In this document: in pieces, positions 26,320-35,265 of the stretch
Layout: each line of letters starts with the position of its first letter
Numbering within the stretch: the first letter of the stretch is position 1
Translations under genes and position numbers: made by a program
The notes under the pieces: generated by a model
What the model was told of the DNA's origin: nothing
The model's database searches: none
The model's input: the letters and a program-made list of their open reading frames with translations, nothing else
DNA from: Planctomonas psychrotolerans
Lineage (GTDB): Bacteria > Actinomycetota > Actinomycetes > Actinomycetales > Microbacteriaceae
Length of the DNA stretch: 64,000 bases
Direction: 5' to 3'
NCBI RefSeq assembly: GCF_008642235.1
Contig: NZ_SJEV01000001.1
Coordinates: 1,628,390 to 1,692,389 of the forward strand

Positions 26320-26478
26320 CATGGGGGACCGATCCTCCCGAACGGGCCCCGCTCGCCGGCACGCGTCGACGCCGTACCCGTCGACCAATGCGAAGGCGCG
26401 GCACCCGTCGACGGACGTGGCGGTGCGGCCCGAACCGAGTCCGGAGCGTGCAGCACTCGTGTTCTCCGTCGCCGCCAC

Positions 26479-27069
26479 TTGGCGTCCCCGCTGCCCTGGT
26501 CGGACCTCGCCCCGATCCTCGTGCTCATCGTGCTCATCGTGCCGATGGTCGTGCTGTACTCCATCAGCACCTTCGGGGAGGAGGCGGCGTGGCGGGGTTA
26601 CCTGCAGAACCTGCTCGCCGGCCGCGGCTTCTGGGCGGCCTCAGCGATCGTGTCGACCGTATGGGTGCTCTTCCACCTCCCTCTTCACGGCACTCTCGCT
26701 CTCCAGGGCACCCTTCCCGTCGACGTGCTCGCCGCGAGCACCCTGCTGCTCTTTCCGACCGGTCTGTTCCTCAGTGCGGCGGTGCGTCGGTTCGGCAGCG
26801 TATGGCCGGCGGTGTTCGCGCATGCGCTTCCGATGTCGGCATTGAACCTCCTCCAGCATCCGGGCGACCTCGCTTCGGGGACGCTGCGGATCATCACCGC
26901 GCTGATTGCCATCGTCCTGACGGCCGCGGCGGTGCTGCTCGGGCGGGGAGCGGGCGTCGGTCACGGGATCGGTTCGCGGGCGGGGAGTCCCTTCGCGCAG
27001 CGGAAGGTCAATGCCGGAACCGACGCAACGCCGAGACGACAGCGTTTCGTTCGGCTCCGCACGTCCTGA
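26479..27069 (+). pseudogene. CPBP-family intramembrane protease, N-terminally truncated
   Basis: The C-terminal catalytic half of an Abi/CPBP protease is intact: motif 1 EEAAWRGYL (about residues 34-42), motif 2 WVLFHLP (about 62-68) and motif 3 FAHALPMSALN (about 113-123). Full-length members have several more membrane helices before motif 1; here the frame upstream of TTG 26479 is open back to the previous stop but encodes only hydrophilic low-complexity sequence, with no ATG or GTG start and no ribosome binding site. It is most simply a 5'-deleted remnant, although a short functional protein from TTG cannot be excluded. Confidence 0.6.
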
Positions 27070-27295
27070 TCGGATGCGGAAAACCGGCCTAGCGATCGGG
27101 CGTCGGATGAGGCTACGCTGTCGTGGATGCCACCCTGGACCTCGGTGGCTGGAGAAGGTGGGGACACCCCCGGTCGCTCGCCTTCTCAGTGCGGGAGCGC
27201 ATTCCGCCGTTCGGTGGTCCGTCCCGCGGGGGCCGGTGCCGCCCCTCCGTCGCGTGCCGGCCCCCCACCCGGCCCCGCCCGCACGATGCGGGAAC

Positions 27296-28516
27296 TCACT
27301 CCTCCGCTGCGCATGCCTCCGGCTCGATCGCGAAGCGCGCCCAGGAGGGCAGGTCCTCGACGAATGCGTCCCTCGTCGCCTCGTCGGAGGTGATCGTCCA
27401 ATCCACCTCGTCGCCCACCTCGGGCTCGAACTTGCTCCACTCGAACCAGTTGACCATCCGTAACGCGGGGAACGCGGTCGCGGTCTCCGTCGAGAAGATC
27501 TGACGCCACCACGCCCGCTTGATGGCGCGCTCACCGGCCGGATCGCCGCGGGGAACGACGAGAGCGGCGGTTTCGGGTACCGCCACCGGCTTGTTCCGGT
27601 CGGCCCCGTAGAGAGTGTAGAAGTCGGGCACGACCGTATCGTCACCCCCTGATCCGTTGTATCGACCGGTGAGCTGCTGCACGAACTTGCCGTCCTCGGG
27701 GAGCTCGTTCTCCCCCCAGGGGTGCGCGGCGCCCCAGTGGTACAGGGACATCCCCACCCAGTCCACGACATCGTCGCCGGGGTAGTAGGCCGCATACGGG
27801 TCGTCTGCAGCGGTGAGGACGCCGTCCTGGTCCGTGTCGAGCACGGCGAACTCCGGCGACCCCGGTCGTGCTTCGAACGCGCCGCCGGTGAAGGGGTAAC
27901 CGCCACCGTAGTTGGGCGCCCACATCATCGCCGTCGCCTGCGTCCCCTCGCGCACGGCCTCGCTCATCGTGCGGAAGGCGGCGATGTACTCGGTGGGCTG
28001 CTGCCCCCACGGGTACCACGACCCGTTCATCTCGTGCGCGAACCGCACGATGACCGGGGTACCGGTGTCCTCGATGGACGCGGCGACCTCGGCGACGTCC
28101 GCAGCGACCGCCGGCGTCACCGCGGCCAGCCCCATCTTGGGTTCCAGGGTGAGGAGGAGAACGCCGCCGTTGCGGGTCACCTGCTCGCCCGCCGCGACGA
28201 CGTTCGTCCTGTCGGTGTCGCTCATCGGCACGTCGGCGAACGACACTGCCACTGCCGGGCGGTGGCCGATCGCCGCCGCGTACTGTTCGAGCGTCTGATC
28301 GGCCCAGTCGGGATTGACTCCGACCAACGCCCCGTCGCGGGGGATCACGTCGACGATCGGCGCAACCGTGCAGGCGGTGGGAGGCACGGGTGCGGCGGGA
28401 GTCGTCGGTGCGGCTGAGGGTGCGGTTGCAGCGCAGGCACCGAGCGACGCCACGGCCGCGCAGGCGAGCCCGAGACCCAGCACCCGACGCGTGACCGATC
28501 GGTAATTCTTATGCAT
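27296..28516 (-). CDS. GH26-like glycoside hydrolase lipoprotein
   Basis: 406 residues with a lipoprotein signal (lipobox LGAC, cysteine near residue 28), a Pro/Ala/Thr linker and a TIM-barrel domain resembling glycoside hydrolase family 26 (beta-mannanase clan A). VIVRFAHEMNGSWYPWG (about 155-171) carries the His-Glu acid/base pair and KPVAVPETA (about 313-321) the candidate nucleophile glutamate. It is likely anchored outside the membrane and acts on a polysaccharide. ATG 28514-28516 follows a TAACGT box by eight bases and sits inside a 19-bp dyad. Confidence 0.78.
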   Translation of the reverse strand: MHKNYRSVTRRVLGLGLACAAVASLGACAATAPSAAPTTPAAPVPPTACTVAPIVDVIPRDGALVGVNPDWADQTLEQYAAAIGHRPAVAVSFADVPMSDTDRTNVVAAGEQVTRNGGVLLLTLEPKMGLAAVTPAVAADVAEVAASIEDTGTPVIVRFAHEMNGSWYPWGQQPTEYIAAFRTMSEAVREGTQATAMMWAPNYGGGYPFTGGAFEARPGSPEFAVLDTDQDGVLTAADDPYAAYYPGDDVVDWVGMSLYHWGAAHPWGENELPEDGKFVQQLTGRYNGSGGDDTVVPDFYTLYGADRNKPVAVPETAALVVPRGDPAGERAIKRAWWRQIFSTETATAFPALRMVNWFEWSKFEPEVGDEVDWTITSDEATRDAFVEDLPSWARFAIEPEACAAEE

Positions 28517-28531
28517 CGTAAATTACGTTAC
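28513..28531 (-). promoter_or_regulatory. Palindrome and -10 box at the GH26 start codon
   Basis: A 19-bp imperfect dyad centred on 28522 (inner CGTAA-A-TTACG perfect, seven of nine arm positions matched) covers both TAACGT (28525-28530, the probable -10) and the ATG. It is well placed for a repressor. Confidence 0.45.
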
Positions 28532-28574
28532 ACGGCCCGGACGCCGGGGCAGGAATGAGGACGCCGCTACTCGT

Positions 28575-28580
28575 TATGTT
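28575..28580 (+). promoter_or_regulatory. -10 box TATGTT, leaderless DinB gene
   Basis: TATGTT is followed by GAAGGC and then the ATG at 28587. Confidence 0.55.
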
Positions 28581-28586
28581 GAAGGC

Positions 28587-29087
28587 ATGGACGTCGACAC
28601 CCGCCCGGAGCCGCCGAACTCGGGTGACGAGCGGGCCATCCTCGTCGGTTTCCTGGAGTTCCTCCGGGCGACGGTCGTGGTCAAGGCGTCCGGCCTCAGC
28701 GACGATGACGCGCGGCGACGCCTCCTGCCCTCGCTGACCACCGTCGCCGGTCTCATCCGGCATCTGGCGGACGTCGAACGCACCTGGTTCCGCGAGGTCG
28801 TCGACGGGCAGACCACCGTCGTCACCCGCTGGTCGGCGGAAGACCCGGATGGCGAGTTCCGGGTCGGCCCGGACGACACGCTCGCCGGGGTACTCGCCGA
28901 CTACGAGTCGGCCTGCGCGGAGTCCCGCGAGGTGATCGCCAGGTATCGGCCCGACGACGCCTGCACCGGCGGCTCCGGCTCGCACGACGTCCGCTGGGTG
29001 CTCGTCCACATGATCGAGGAGACGGGACGCCACTGCGGACACCTCGACATCCTGCGGGAGATGCTGGATGGCCGAACGGGCGAGTGA
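28587..29087 (+). CDS. DinB / DUF664 family protein
   Basis: 166 residues of the DinB four-helix-bundle superfamily. The three metal-binding histidines are likely those in LIRHLADVE (about 51-59), VLVHMIEET and TGRHCGHLDILREML (about 145-159). Actinobacterial members include mycothiol-dependent transferases, so a bacillithiol/mycothiol-type detoxification role is possible but not specified by the sequence. Transcription appears to start at the ATG. Confidence 0.85.
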   Translation: MDVDTRPEPPNSGDERAILVGFLEFLRATVVVKASGLSDDDARRRLLPSLTTVAGLIRHLADVERTWFREVVDGQTTVVTRWSAEDPDGEFRVGPDDTLAGVLADYESACAESREVIARYRPDDACTGGSGSHDVRWVLVHMIEETGRHCGHLDILREMLDGRTGE

Positions 29088-29112
29088 GCCGGAGCCGACC
29101 CGGTGCCGCCGC

Positions 29113-29541
29113 TCAGTTCTCGGCGCTGGTGCGGCTGGCGACGTCGACCACCCAGGTTACGCCGAACCGATCGGTGAGCATTCCGTACAGCGGCGACCAA
29201 CTCGTCGGCGCGAGGTCCTGGCGCACTTCGGCCCCGGCCGACAGTCCCTCCCAGACAGGAGCGACATCCGCCGCGTCGCCGCCACGTACCGAAACGTAGA
29301 ACGGGTTCTGCCCGCGGTCGTACGGCTGACCCGGGTAGACGTCGAACGCCATGATGCGGAATCCGTTCCGCGCCTCGACCTGACCCCAGACGAGTCGCTC
29401 CGCCTGCTCCGGTTCATGCGGTACGCCCATGGTCGCGTAGGTCAGCACGGTGATCTCACCGCCGAAAACCGCCTGGTAGAAGTCGAGTGCCTCGCGCGCT
29501 GCGCCGTCGAAGTTGAGGTGAGGGGTGATGGAGAGGGTCAT
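29113..29541 (-). CDS. VOC-family (PhnB-like glyoxalase/bleomycin-resistance fold) protein
   Basis: 142 residues from ATG 29541: ITPHLNFDGAAREALDFYQ then AVFGGEIT, the usual PhnB/3-demethylubiquinone-methyltransferase-like VOC start. Function is unknown. AAGGAG lies before ATG 29541; an ATG at 29613 with AGAGGA upstream would add 24 residues that have no counterpart in the family. It is divergent from the WYL regulator, which may control it. Confidence 0.83.
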   Translation of the reverse strand: MTLSITPHLNFDGAAREALDFYQAVFGGEITVLTYATMGVPHEPEQAERLVWGQVEARNGFRIMAFDVYPGQPYDRGQNPFYVSVRGGDAADVAPVWEGLSAGAEVRQDLAPTSWSPLYGMLTDRFGVTWVVDVASRTSAEN

Positions 29542-29644
29542 GATGGGCTCCTTGCCGGATCGAATGGCCACGGTGTGCGGCCACTCGACGAGACTCGCAG
29601 CGGTAGCGGTCATGTTCTGTCCTCTTCTCGGGGAATACTGAAGC

Positions 29645-30604
29645 ATGGCCAGCCCCTCATCCAGAATGCTGACCCTGCTGTCCCTGTTGCAGGTCAGCCG
29701 GAACTGGTCCGGCGTCGAGCTCGCCGATCGCCTCGGCGTGAGTCCCCGAACGGTGCGTCGCGACGTCGACCGTCTGCGCGAACTCGGCTACCGGATCGCG
29801 TCCGGGAGAGGACCGGACGGGGGATACCACCTCGCCGCGGGAAGCGAGTTGCCGCCGTTATCGTTCGACGATGACCAGGCGGTCGCCGTCGCGCTCGCCC
29901 TGCGGGTCGCGCCCGCGTCCGGTGCGGACATCGCCGAGGCGGCGGCTCGAGCGCTCGCGACCGTGCGCCAGGTACTGCCGTCGCGGCTCCGGCACCGCGT
30001 CGATGCCCTCGGCTTCGACGTGCCTCCGGGCTCGGTGCTCGTCGACCCGGATGTGCTCGCGTCCGTCAGTGCGGCGATCACCGCCCGGAGGGTTCTCCGC
30101 TTCGAGTACGAGTACGAGTCCGGATCCGGTGACGCGCGCACCCGTCGAGTCGAACCGCAGGGCATCGTCGCTCGGCGCGGGCGCTGGTACCTCGTCGGGT
30201 GGGATATCGACGTGGCCGACTGGCGCACGTACCGCATCGACCGGATGCGCCTGCGATCACACACCGGTGCGGCGTTCGTACCGCGGAACCTGCCGGGCGG
30301 GGATTCGAGCACGTTCCTCGCCGCTCGATTCAAAGGGTCCGGCGGCGACGACGTCTGGCCGTGCGTCGGCCAGGTGGTGGTGTCCGCGGCCGTCCGCGAG
30401 CTCGCTCCGTATCTTCCCGATGACGCCCTCGCGGCCGAGGGCGCCGATGGGCGCACAGTGCTCACCCTCGGTGCGTGGTCCTGGAGCGCGCTGGCCGCCA
30501 CGATCGCACGCTTCGACGCCGAATTCGACGTCGTTCAACCCGACGAGCTCCGGGAGGCCGCACACCGCCTCGGTCGTCGACTGCGTGCCGTCGGCGGCCC
30601 GTGA
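29645..30604 (+). CDS. WYL-domain transcriptional regulator (YafY type)
   Basis: 319 residues with an N-terminal DeoR-like helix-turn-helix (about 8-60, GVELADRLGVSPRTVRRDVD) and a central WYL domain (about 135-215, RRVEPQGIVARRGRWYLVGW) followed by a WCX-like C-terminal part. WYL domains bind small ligands or nucleic acids. AATACT ends five bases before the ATG, so the mRNA is probably leaderless. The 103-bp space to the divergent VOC gene start suggests joint control. Confidence 0.87.
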   Translation: MASPSSRMLTLLSLLQVSRNWSGVELADRLGVSPRTVRRDVDRLRELGYRIASGRGPDGGYHLAAGSELPPLSFDDDQAVAVALALRVAPASGADIAEAAARALATVRQVLPSRLRHRVDALGFDVPPGSVLVDPDVLASVSAAITARRVLRFEYEYESGSGDARTRRVEPQGIVARRGRWYLVGWDIDVADWRTYRIDRMRLRSHTGAAFVPRNLPGGDSSTFLAARFKGSGGDDVWPCVGQVVVSAAVRELAPYLPDDALAAEGADGRTVLTLGAWSWSALAATIARFDAEFDVVQPDELREAAHRLGRRLRAVGGP

Positions 30605-30723
30605 CGGTGCGCGTTCCGGTGTCGGGCGCCGCCGTTCCGGTTCGAGTTCACCGACCAGTTCGTGTTCGCGTAGCTCACTCGGGGCCGCTTGGGAACCCCG
30701 GGGCGAGGGGTGGGGTACCCCCG

Positions 30724-30729
30724 TAGTGT
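30724..30729 (+). promoter_or_regulatory. -10 box TAGTGT, leaderless start
   Basis: TAGTGT and six bases (CGGAGC) precede ATG 30736; the GGAG inside them is too close to serve as a ribosome binding site. Confidence 0.5.
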
Positions 30730-30735
30730 CGGAGC

Positions 30736-31071
30736 ATGAAGCACGTCACCTATGCGGACAAATCGCTTCTCGTCGGGGACGAGGCTGCGAACGTGCTCCT
30801 GGCCTACGCCGCCGTGCTCGCTCGCAACAACAACGCGGATACGGTGGACATTCGGGCGATCAGCTCCGAAGGAAACAGCACCACGGCGACGTTCCTTCTC
30901 GACGCGGGTGCCCCGCTGATGGCGGAGACCATCAATAGTCCGCTGCCCGAACCGGACAACACGGATGCCGTCGCGTACATGCGGGAGCAGATGACCCGCC
31001 TGTCCGAGCGGCCGACCGGGGTTCCGTTCGACGATCGCATGCCGGACCATGACGGGGACTTCCACTTCTGA
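30736..31071 (+). CDS. Hypothetical protein (111 aa)
   Basis: 111 residues, soluble, alpha/beta-looking: MKHVTYADKSLLVGDEAANVL begins it and PFDDRMPDHDGDFHF ends it. No family with known function is recognised; related short proteins occur in actinobacteria. It stands alone and converges on the next gene. Confidence 0.7.
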   Translation: MKHVTYADKSLLVGDEAANVLLAYAAVLARNNNADTVDIRAISSEGNSTTATFLLDAGAPLMAETINSPLPEPDNTDAVAYMREQMTRLSERPTGVPFDDRMPDHDGDFHF

Positions 31072-31111
31072 CGACGCGGAACGCGGAACACCACGGCCGA
31101 GGCTGGCAGCG

Positions 31112-32542
31112 TCACCGGCACCAACTGGGCAGGAACCCGCTGACGCTCCGCCTCGTCGCGCCCGTCGCGACATCGACGAAGTACGTGGTGATGTCGGTGA
31201 AGGCGGGCAGCCGGTCGTAGTCGTCGACGGGGCTGCCGGCCGGGACGACCTCGATTGCGGCGAGCTGACCGTTCGGCGACATGCAGAAGTCCCGGATACG
31301 GCTCGATTCCGAGGCCGGGGTGTAGGCGGGCCGGGTTCCCGTGGGATCCACGAGCCTGAGTACCGAACTGATCGAGGTCTGCGCCTCCGAATAGTCGAAG
31401 CGATCGAACTGCTGCAGGTAGGTGTTCTCACCGAGTACGACGATCTTCCCCGCGGTCAGAACCGGATCCGCTTCGGCGGGCGGCAGATCGAGCGGACGCA
31501 CGCTTCCGTCCGCGAGATCGATGCGCGATCCGGACAGGGGATCCGCCACGACGAGGTCCGTGGTGCCGGGCACGAACCCGCGGAGTTCGGCGTGCTGGCC
31601 GAGCGGCGTCGGGGGAGTGCCGGTGACGGGATCGACGAGGTACAGCTGCGTGTCCTCCGCCTGCGCCACCAGTGCGGTGGTGCCCGGGACGAACAGGTAG
31701 TCCAGCACGGGAAGGGGTGCGCCGTCGAGCCCGACGACCTGAACCGGCACTCCCGACGCGTCGGTCAGATCCAGTACGAAGAGGGGAGCGGGGCGGGTCG
31801 ACGTGACCGCATCGAGCTCCCCTCCCATCCGGAAGCCGACCAACTCGTCCGACATCCGGAGATCGTGCAACGGACCTCCGGCCGGTGTCCCGACGGTGGT
31901 CGACACGCCGTCGCTGAGCGACGTGAGCACGAGCGCGGTGGTGTCGTCCTGCTCCTGCAGCACGGTCATCAGCACCGTCTCGCTCGCCGCATACTCCTGG
32001 ATCCGCGGCGCCTCGAACACCACGGTCGATTCCGCGCCGGTCGGAGAGTTGCGGAGCACCCGGTCGGGCGCGTCCACACCCGCCTCGGTCGTCGTGTTCC
32101 GCAGCAGGGTGTAGACGTCGACGCTCGGGGTGACGAAGTCGTAGTCGAACCGCCGCGCCGCGTTCGTGAATGCTCCGGTCACGTCGGCAACCGACACGGA
32201 GTAGTCGGTGTCGTAGTCGAGGATCTCCTGGAAGCGGATGGTGATGGCCGCCGCGTCGACCGACACGTCGACCGGGACGGACGGCGTCACCGTGACCTGC
32301 GATGCATCGATGTCGGTCAGCGACTGATTGGCGTGCAGGACGAGCCGTTGCTCCGCGCGGGCCACGAGGGCACGGGTGTTGATCTCCGCCGAGTTCAGTC
32401 GCGGTCCCTGCGTCGCGTTCGCGGCCCCGAGAGCGATGGCCGCACCGGCGAGCACGGTGAGTACCACTCCGTTGACGCGTCGGAACCGCGAGCGGCCCGG
32501 GCGCGGCCCGCCGCCCCCGTCCGCGGCAGGGTCAGTAGACAT
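31112..32542 (-). CDS. Membrane-anchored extracytoplasmic beta-propeller-like protein
   Basis: 476 residues: a single N-terminal helix (about 24-44, VVLTVLAGAAIALGAANA), an Ig-like domain (about 65-140), then repeated beta-blade-like segments (LFVLDLTDASG, LYLVDPVTG, GSRIDLADG, VLRLVDPTG, TYFVDVATG) that suggest a six- to seven-bladed propeller. No catalytic motif. It overlaps the start of the TIGR03943 gene's stop by eleven bases on the same strand, so it is probably the last gene of the permease operon. Confidence 0.72.
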   Translation of the reverse strand: MSTDPAADGGGGPRPGRSRFRRVNGVVLTVLAGAAIALGAANATQGPRLNSAEINTRALVARAEQRLVLHANQSLTDIDASQVTVTPSVPVDVSVDAAAITIRFQEILDYDTDYSVSVADVTGAFTNAARRFDYDFVTPSVDVYTLLRNTTTEAGVDAPDRVLRNSPTGAESTVVFEAPRIQEYAASETVLMTVLQEQDDTTALVLTSLSDGVSTTVGTPAGGPLHDLRMSDELVGFRMGGELDAVTSTRPAPLFVLDLTDASGVPVQVVGLDGAPLPVLDYLFVPGTTALVAQAEDTQLYLVDPVTGTPPTPLGQHAELRGFVPGTTDLVVADPLSGSRIDLADGSVRPLDLPPAEADPVLTAGKIVVLGENTYLQQFDRFDYSEAQTSISSVLRLVDPTGTRPAYTPASESSRIRDFCMSPNGQLAAIEVVPAGSPVDDYDRLPAFTDITTYFVDVATGATRRSVSGFLPSWCR

Positions 32543-33341
32543 AGGGCTGATTCGGTTGCGTGGTCTCTTCGATCGTCACCGGGGTGATCGCCGTCGTCTG
32601 CAGGCTGGCGAGGCTCGGATTCGCGTCGAACTCGCCCGTGACGGTGACCCAGCTGTCGACCGGGAAGCGGTCCTGCCACCCCGGCGCATATACGGCCACG
32701 CCGACGGGCTGCGCATCCACGGCGCAGCAGGTGACCACGAAGCGGGCGACGTAGAACACGTTCTCCGCATCGTCGGGGTCGGGGGTGACGAAGCCGGTGA
32801 GCGTGACCGGGGTGCCCGCGAAGTAGTCGTCGCTCGCCCCCTGCCGGATCAGCGCAGCCCAGTCCTTCACGGTGAAGGACGAGTAATCGCCGCCGGTGAG
32901 GTCGATAGATTCCGCCGTCGGTCCGGCGACCGAGGCGTTGAGGTCCCGCTTCTCCACGGTCGAGGTCGTCAGTGTGGCGGGGGGAAGAGCGAGCAGGGCG
33001 CCTGCGGTCAGCACGATGACGAGCACGCTGCCGACCAGCGCCGCGGTTCCGCTCGGCGGCTTCCCGCCCGGCTCCTCTGGCTGGTGGTCGGGCTCGTGCG
33101 CGTGGTCGTCGTGCGCATGGTCGTGCTCGGTATCGTCCAGCTCGGCGTCGGCCGAGGGCACGATGGCGAACGCCGCGACCGTGAAGACGGCGGCGAGCAC
33201 GGCCATCACGGCGGTGAACACGAAGTACCGCGGATGGATGTACAGGCCGAGCTGTCCCGTCACGGTCAGCCACAGGGTGGCGATGATTCCGATCAGGCTG
33301 AGCAGCACTCCCGGCCACCGCGCGATGAACCGTTCACGCAA
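32532..33341 (-). CDS. TIGR03943 family putative permease subunit (YcgQ-like)
   Basis: 269 residues: two helices near 10-50, a His/Asp-rich cytosolic stretch (about 66-90, with DHAHDDHAHEPDH), another helix (about 100-120) and a C-terminal extracytoplasmic domain with RFVVTCCAVDAQPVGV, the signature of the family. It is always paired with a UPF0718 permease, here upstream with an eight-base overlap. In Bacillus the pair is part of the zinc regulon; the His-rich loop supports metal handling, but no Zur box was found. Confidence 0.85.
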   Translation of the reverse strand: MRERFIARWPGVLLSLIGIIATLWLTVTGQLGLYIHPRYFVFTAVMAVLAAVFTVAAFAIVPSADAELDDTEHDHAHDDHAHEPDHQPEEPGGKPPSGTAALVGSVLVIVLTAGALLALPPATLTTSTVEKRDLNASVAGPTAESIDLTGGDYSSFTVKDWAALIRQGASDDYFAGTPVTLTGFVTPDPDDAENVFYVARFVVTCCAVDAQPVGVAVYAPGWQDRFPVDSWVTVTGEFDANPSLASLQTTAITPVTIEETTQPNQPYVY

Positions 33342-34341
33342 GGAGGTTCACCCCCAAGCCGAGCACGAGGCAGCAGAGGCCGACGGTGAGCGTCACCCGC
33401 AGCAGGGTCGACGCGGTGAACGTGGTGCGCAGCAGGGCGAGCATCTTCACGTCGACCATGGCGCCGAACACCAGGAACGCGACGATGCTGCCCGGAAGGA
33501 AGGTGGAACCGAAGGACAGGATGAAGAATGCGTCGACGTTCGAGCAGATGGCGATGATGAACGCCAGCGCCATCAGGGCCAGCACGGAGAGCACCGGGTG
33601 GCCGCCGAGGGTTGCCAGCAGGTCGCGGGACACCCCGACCTGGATCGCTCCGGCGACGGCGGAGCCCACGATCAGTGCGGGCAGCATGGTGCTCGTCTCC
33701 TCCGCGAAGGCGAGCACACCGCGGCGGAACCGCGAGCCCTCGACGGGCTTGTCGTGGTCGACGTGGCAGGTCGCTTCGAACCGGGGTGTCAGGAGCTGCT
33801 CCTGGCGCGGATGCATGCTGAACAACCAGCCGATGAGGTTCGCGATGGCGAATCCGCCGAGGATGCGTCCGAGGAGAATCCCGTGGTCCCAGCCGAAGGC
33901 CTGGTACGTGGTGATGATCGTCACCGGGTTGAGGATGGGAGCCGCCAGCAGGAAGGTCATGGCTTCGGGGACGGACAGCCCCTTGACCAGTAGTCCACGC
34001 GCCAGGGGCACGTTCCCGCACTCGCACACCGGCAGCAGCACGCCGAGCAACGACATCACGGCCCGGCGCGCGACGGGGTGGGTGGGCAGCAGACGGGTGA
34101 ACACCCGCGCGGGCACGAACAGCTGCACGCCGATGGAGAGGATCACCCCGAGGAACACGAAGGGCAGGGACTCGATGACGACGCTGATGGAGAGGGTGAA
34201 GAAGTCCTGCACCAGCTCGGGCAGATTCTCGGACGGCTCCTCGGGGCTCAGTGCCCGCAGGGTGAGGAGTACGACGGTGAGGCCGATCCCCGCCGTCAGT
34301 CCCGTCGCGATGCGCGGCTGAGTCGCTGTGCGGATGTCCAC
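33334..34341 (-). CDS. UPF0718/DUF318 permease (YcgR/ArsP_1-like)
   Basis: 335 residues, about eight membrane helices, with the family motif LPVCECGNVPLARGLLVKG (about 101-119) and a second NPVTI (about 137-141). Distant relatives export organoarsenicals (ArsP), but the partnership with a TIGR03943 protein points to the YcgR branch. It starts at GTG 34339-34341 with TACCCT six bases upstream. Confidence 0.85.
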   Translation of the reverse strand: MDIRTATQPRIATGLTAGIGLTVVLLTLRALSPEEPSENLPELVQDFFTLSISVVIESLPFVFLGVILSIGVQLFVPARVFTRLLPTHPVARRAVMSLLGVLLPVCECGNVPLARGLLVKGLSVPEAMTFLLAAPILNPVTIITTYQAFGWDHGILLGRILGGFAIANLIGWLFSMHPRQEQLLTPRFEATCHVDHDKPVEGSRFRRGVLAFAEETSTMLPALIVGSAVAGAIQVGVSRDLLATLGGHPVLSVLALMALAFIIAICSNVDAFFILSFGSTFLPGSIVAFLVFGAMVDVKMLALLRTTFTASTLLRVTLTVGLCCLVLGLGVNLLA

Positions 34342-34347
34342 GACCCA

Positions 34348-34353
34348 AGGGTA
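34348..34353 (-). promoter_or_regulatory. -10 box TACCCT, leaderless permease operon
   Basis: TACCCT then TGGGTC (six bases) and the GTG start on the minus strand. Confidence 0.5.
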
Positions 34354-34503
34354 CGGTGCCCGCGTCCCCGGCTACGCTCCACCGCGTCGAGTCGACCGCG
34401 AACGCGGGTCAGCGGCACGATGCCCGTGAGCTTCTGGCCGCCGACGACCCGTCCCCGCAGCCCTGGCCGATCCACGACCGAGGAAGCGGGCCGGCCCCTG
34501 CGG

Positions 34504-35265
34504 TCAGCGGACCCGGCGCCGATGGATCCGGGTCGCCAGTACGTAGCCGAGCACGAGGACGCCTCCGCACCAGGCGAGGGCCGCCCAGATGTCCGCGCCG
34601 GGTGCCCGCTCTGCGAAGAGATCACGGATCGTGTTGACGATCGAGGTGACCGGCTGGTTCTCGGCGAACCAGCGCACCGGGCCGGGCATGGTGTCGGTGG
34701 GGACGAACGCCGAACTGAGGAACGGCAGGAAGATGAGCGGGTAGGAGAACGCGCTGGCGCCGTCGACGGTCTTCGCCGAGAGTCCCGCGACCACGGCGAT
34801 CCAGGTCAGTGCGAGGGTGAACAGCAGCAGGATGCCGACGACGACCAACCATGCCAGCGGACTCGCGCCGGTTCGGAAGCCCATGAGGAACGCGACACCG
34901 ATCACCACGGCGAGCGAGATCGAGTTGGCGACGAGTGACGTGACGACGTGGCCCCACAGCACCGCGGACCGGGCGATGGGCATCGACTGGAACCGATCGA
35001 TGATGCCGCCCGAGAGGTCGGTGAACAACCGGTAGGCGGTGTAGGCGATCCCGGACGCGACGGTGATGAGCAGGATGCCGGGCAGCAGATAGTTCACGTA
35101 CGGTCCGGATCCGGTGTCGATCGCCCCGCCGAACACGTAGACGAAGAGCAGCAGGAAAGCGATCGGCATGATCGCCGTGGTGACGATGGTGTCCGGGCTC
35201 CGCAGGATGTGGCGCAGGGAGCGACCGGTGAGGGCGACGGTGTCGCCGTAGTGGTGCGAGGTCAT
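34504..35265 (-). CDS. ABC-2 type permease (DrrB-like)
   Basis: 253 residues with six membrane helices; the segment LPGILLITVASGIAYTAYRLFTD and the SMPIARSAVLWG loop are typical of daunorubicin-type (DrrB) export permeases. It overlaps the ATPase gene by four bases and would form the membrane half of a homodimeric exporter of drugs or lipids. Substrate unknown. Confidence 0.9.
   Translation of the reverse strand: MTSHHYGDTVALTGRSLRHILRSPDTIVTTAIMPIAFLLLFVYVFGGAIDTGSGPYVNYLLPGILLITVASGIAYTAYRLFTDLSGGIIDRFQSMPIARSAVLWGHVVTSLVANSISLAVVIGVAFLMGFRTGASPLAWLVVVGILLLFTLALTWIAVVAGLSAKTVDGASAFSYPLIFLPFLSSAFVPTDTMPGPVRWFAENQPVTSIVNTIRDLFAERAPGADIWAALAWCGGVLVLGYVLATRIHRRRVR

Noticed and set aside
26320..26478. 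Frameshifted N-terminus of the CPBP protease
   Set aside because: No frame in this stretch encodes membrane helices; a deletion fits better than a frameshift.
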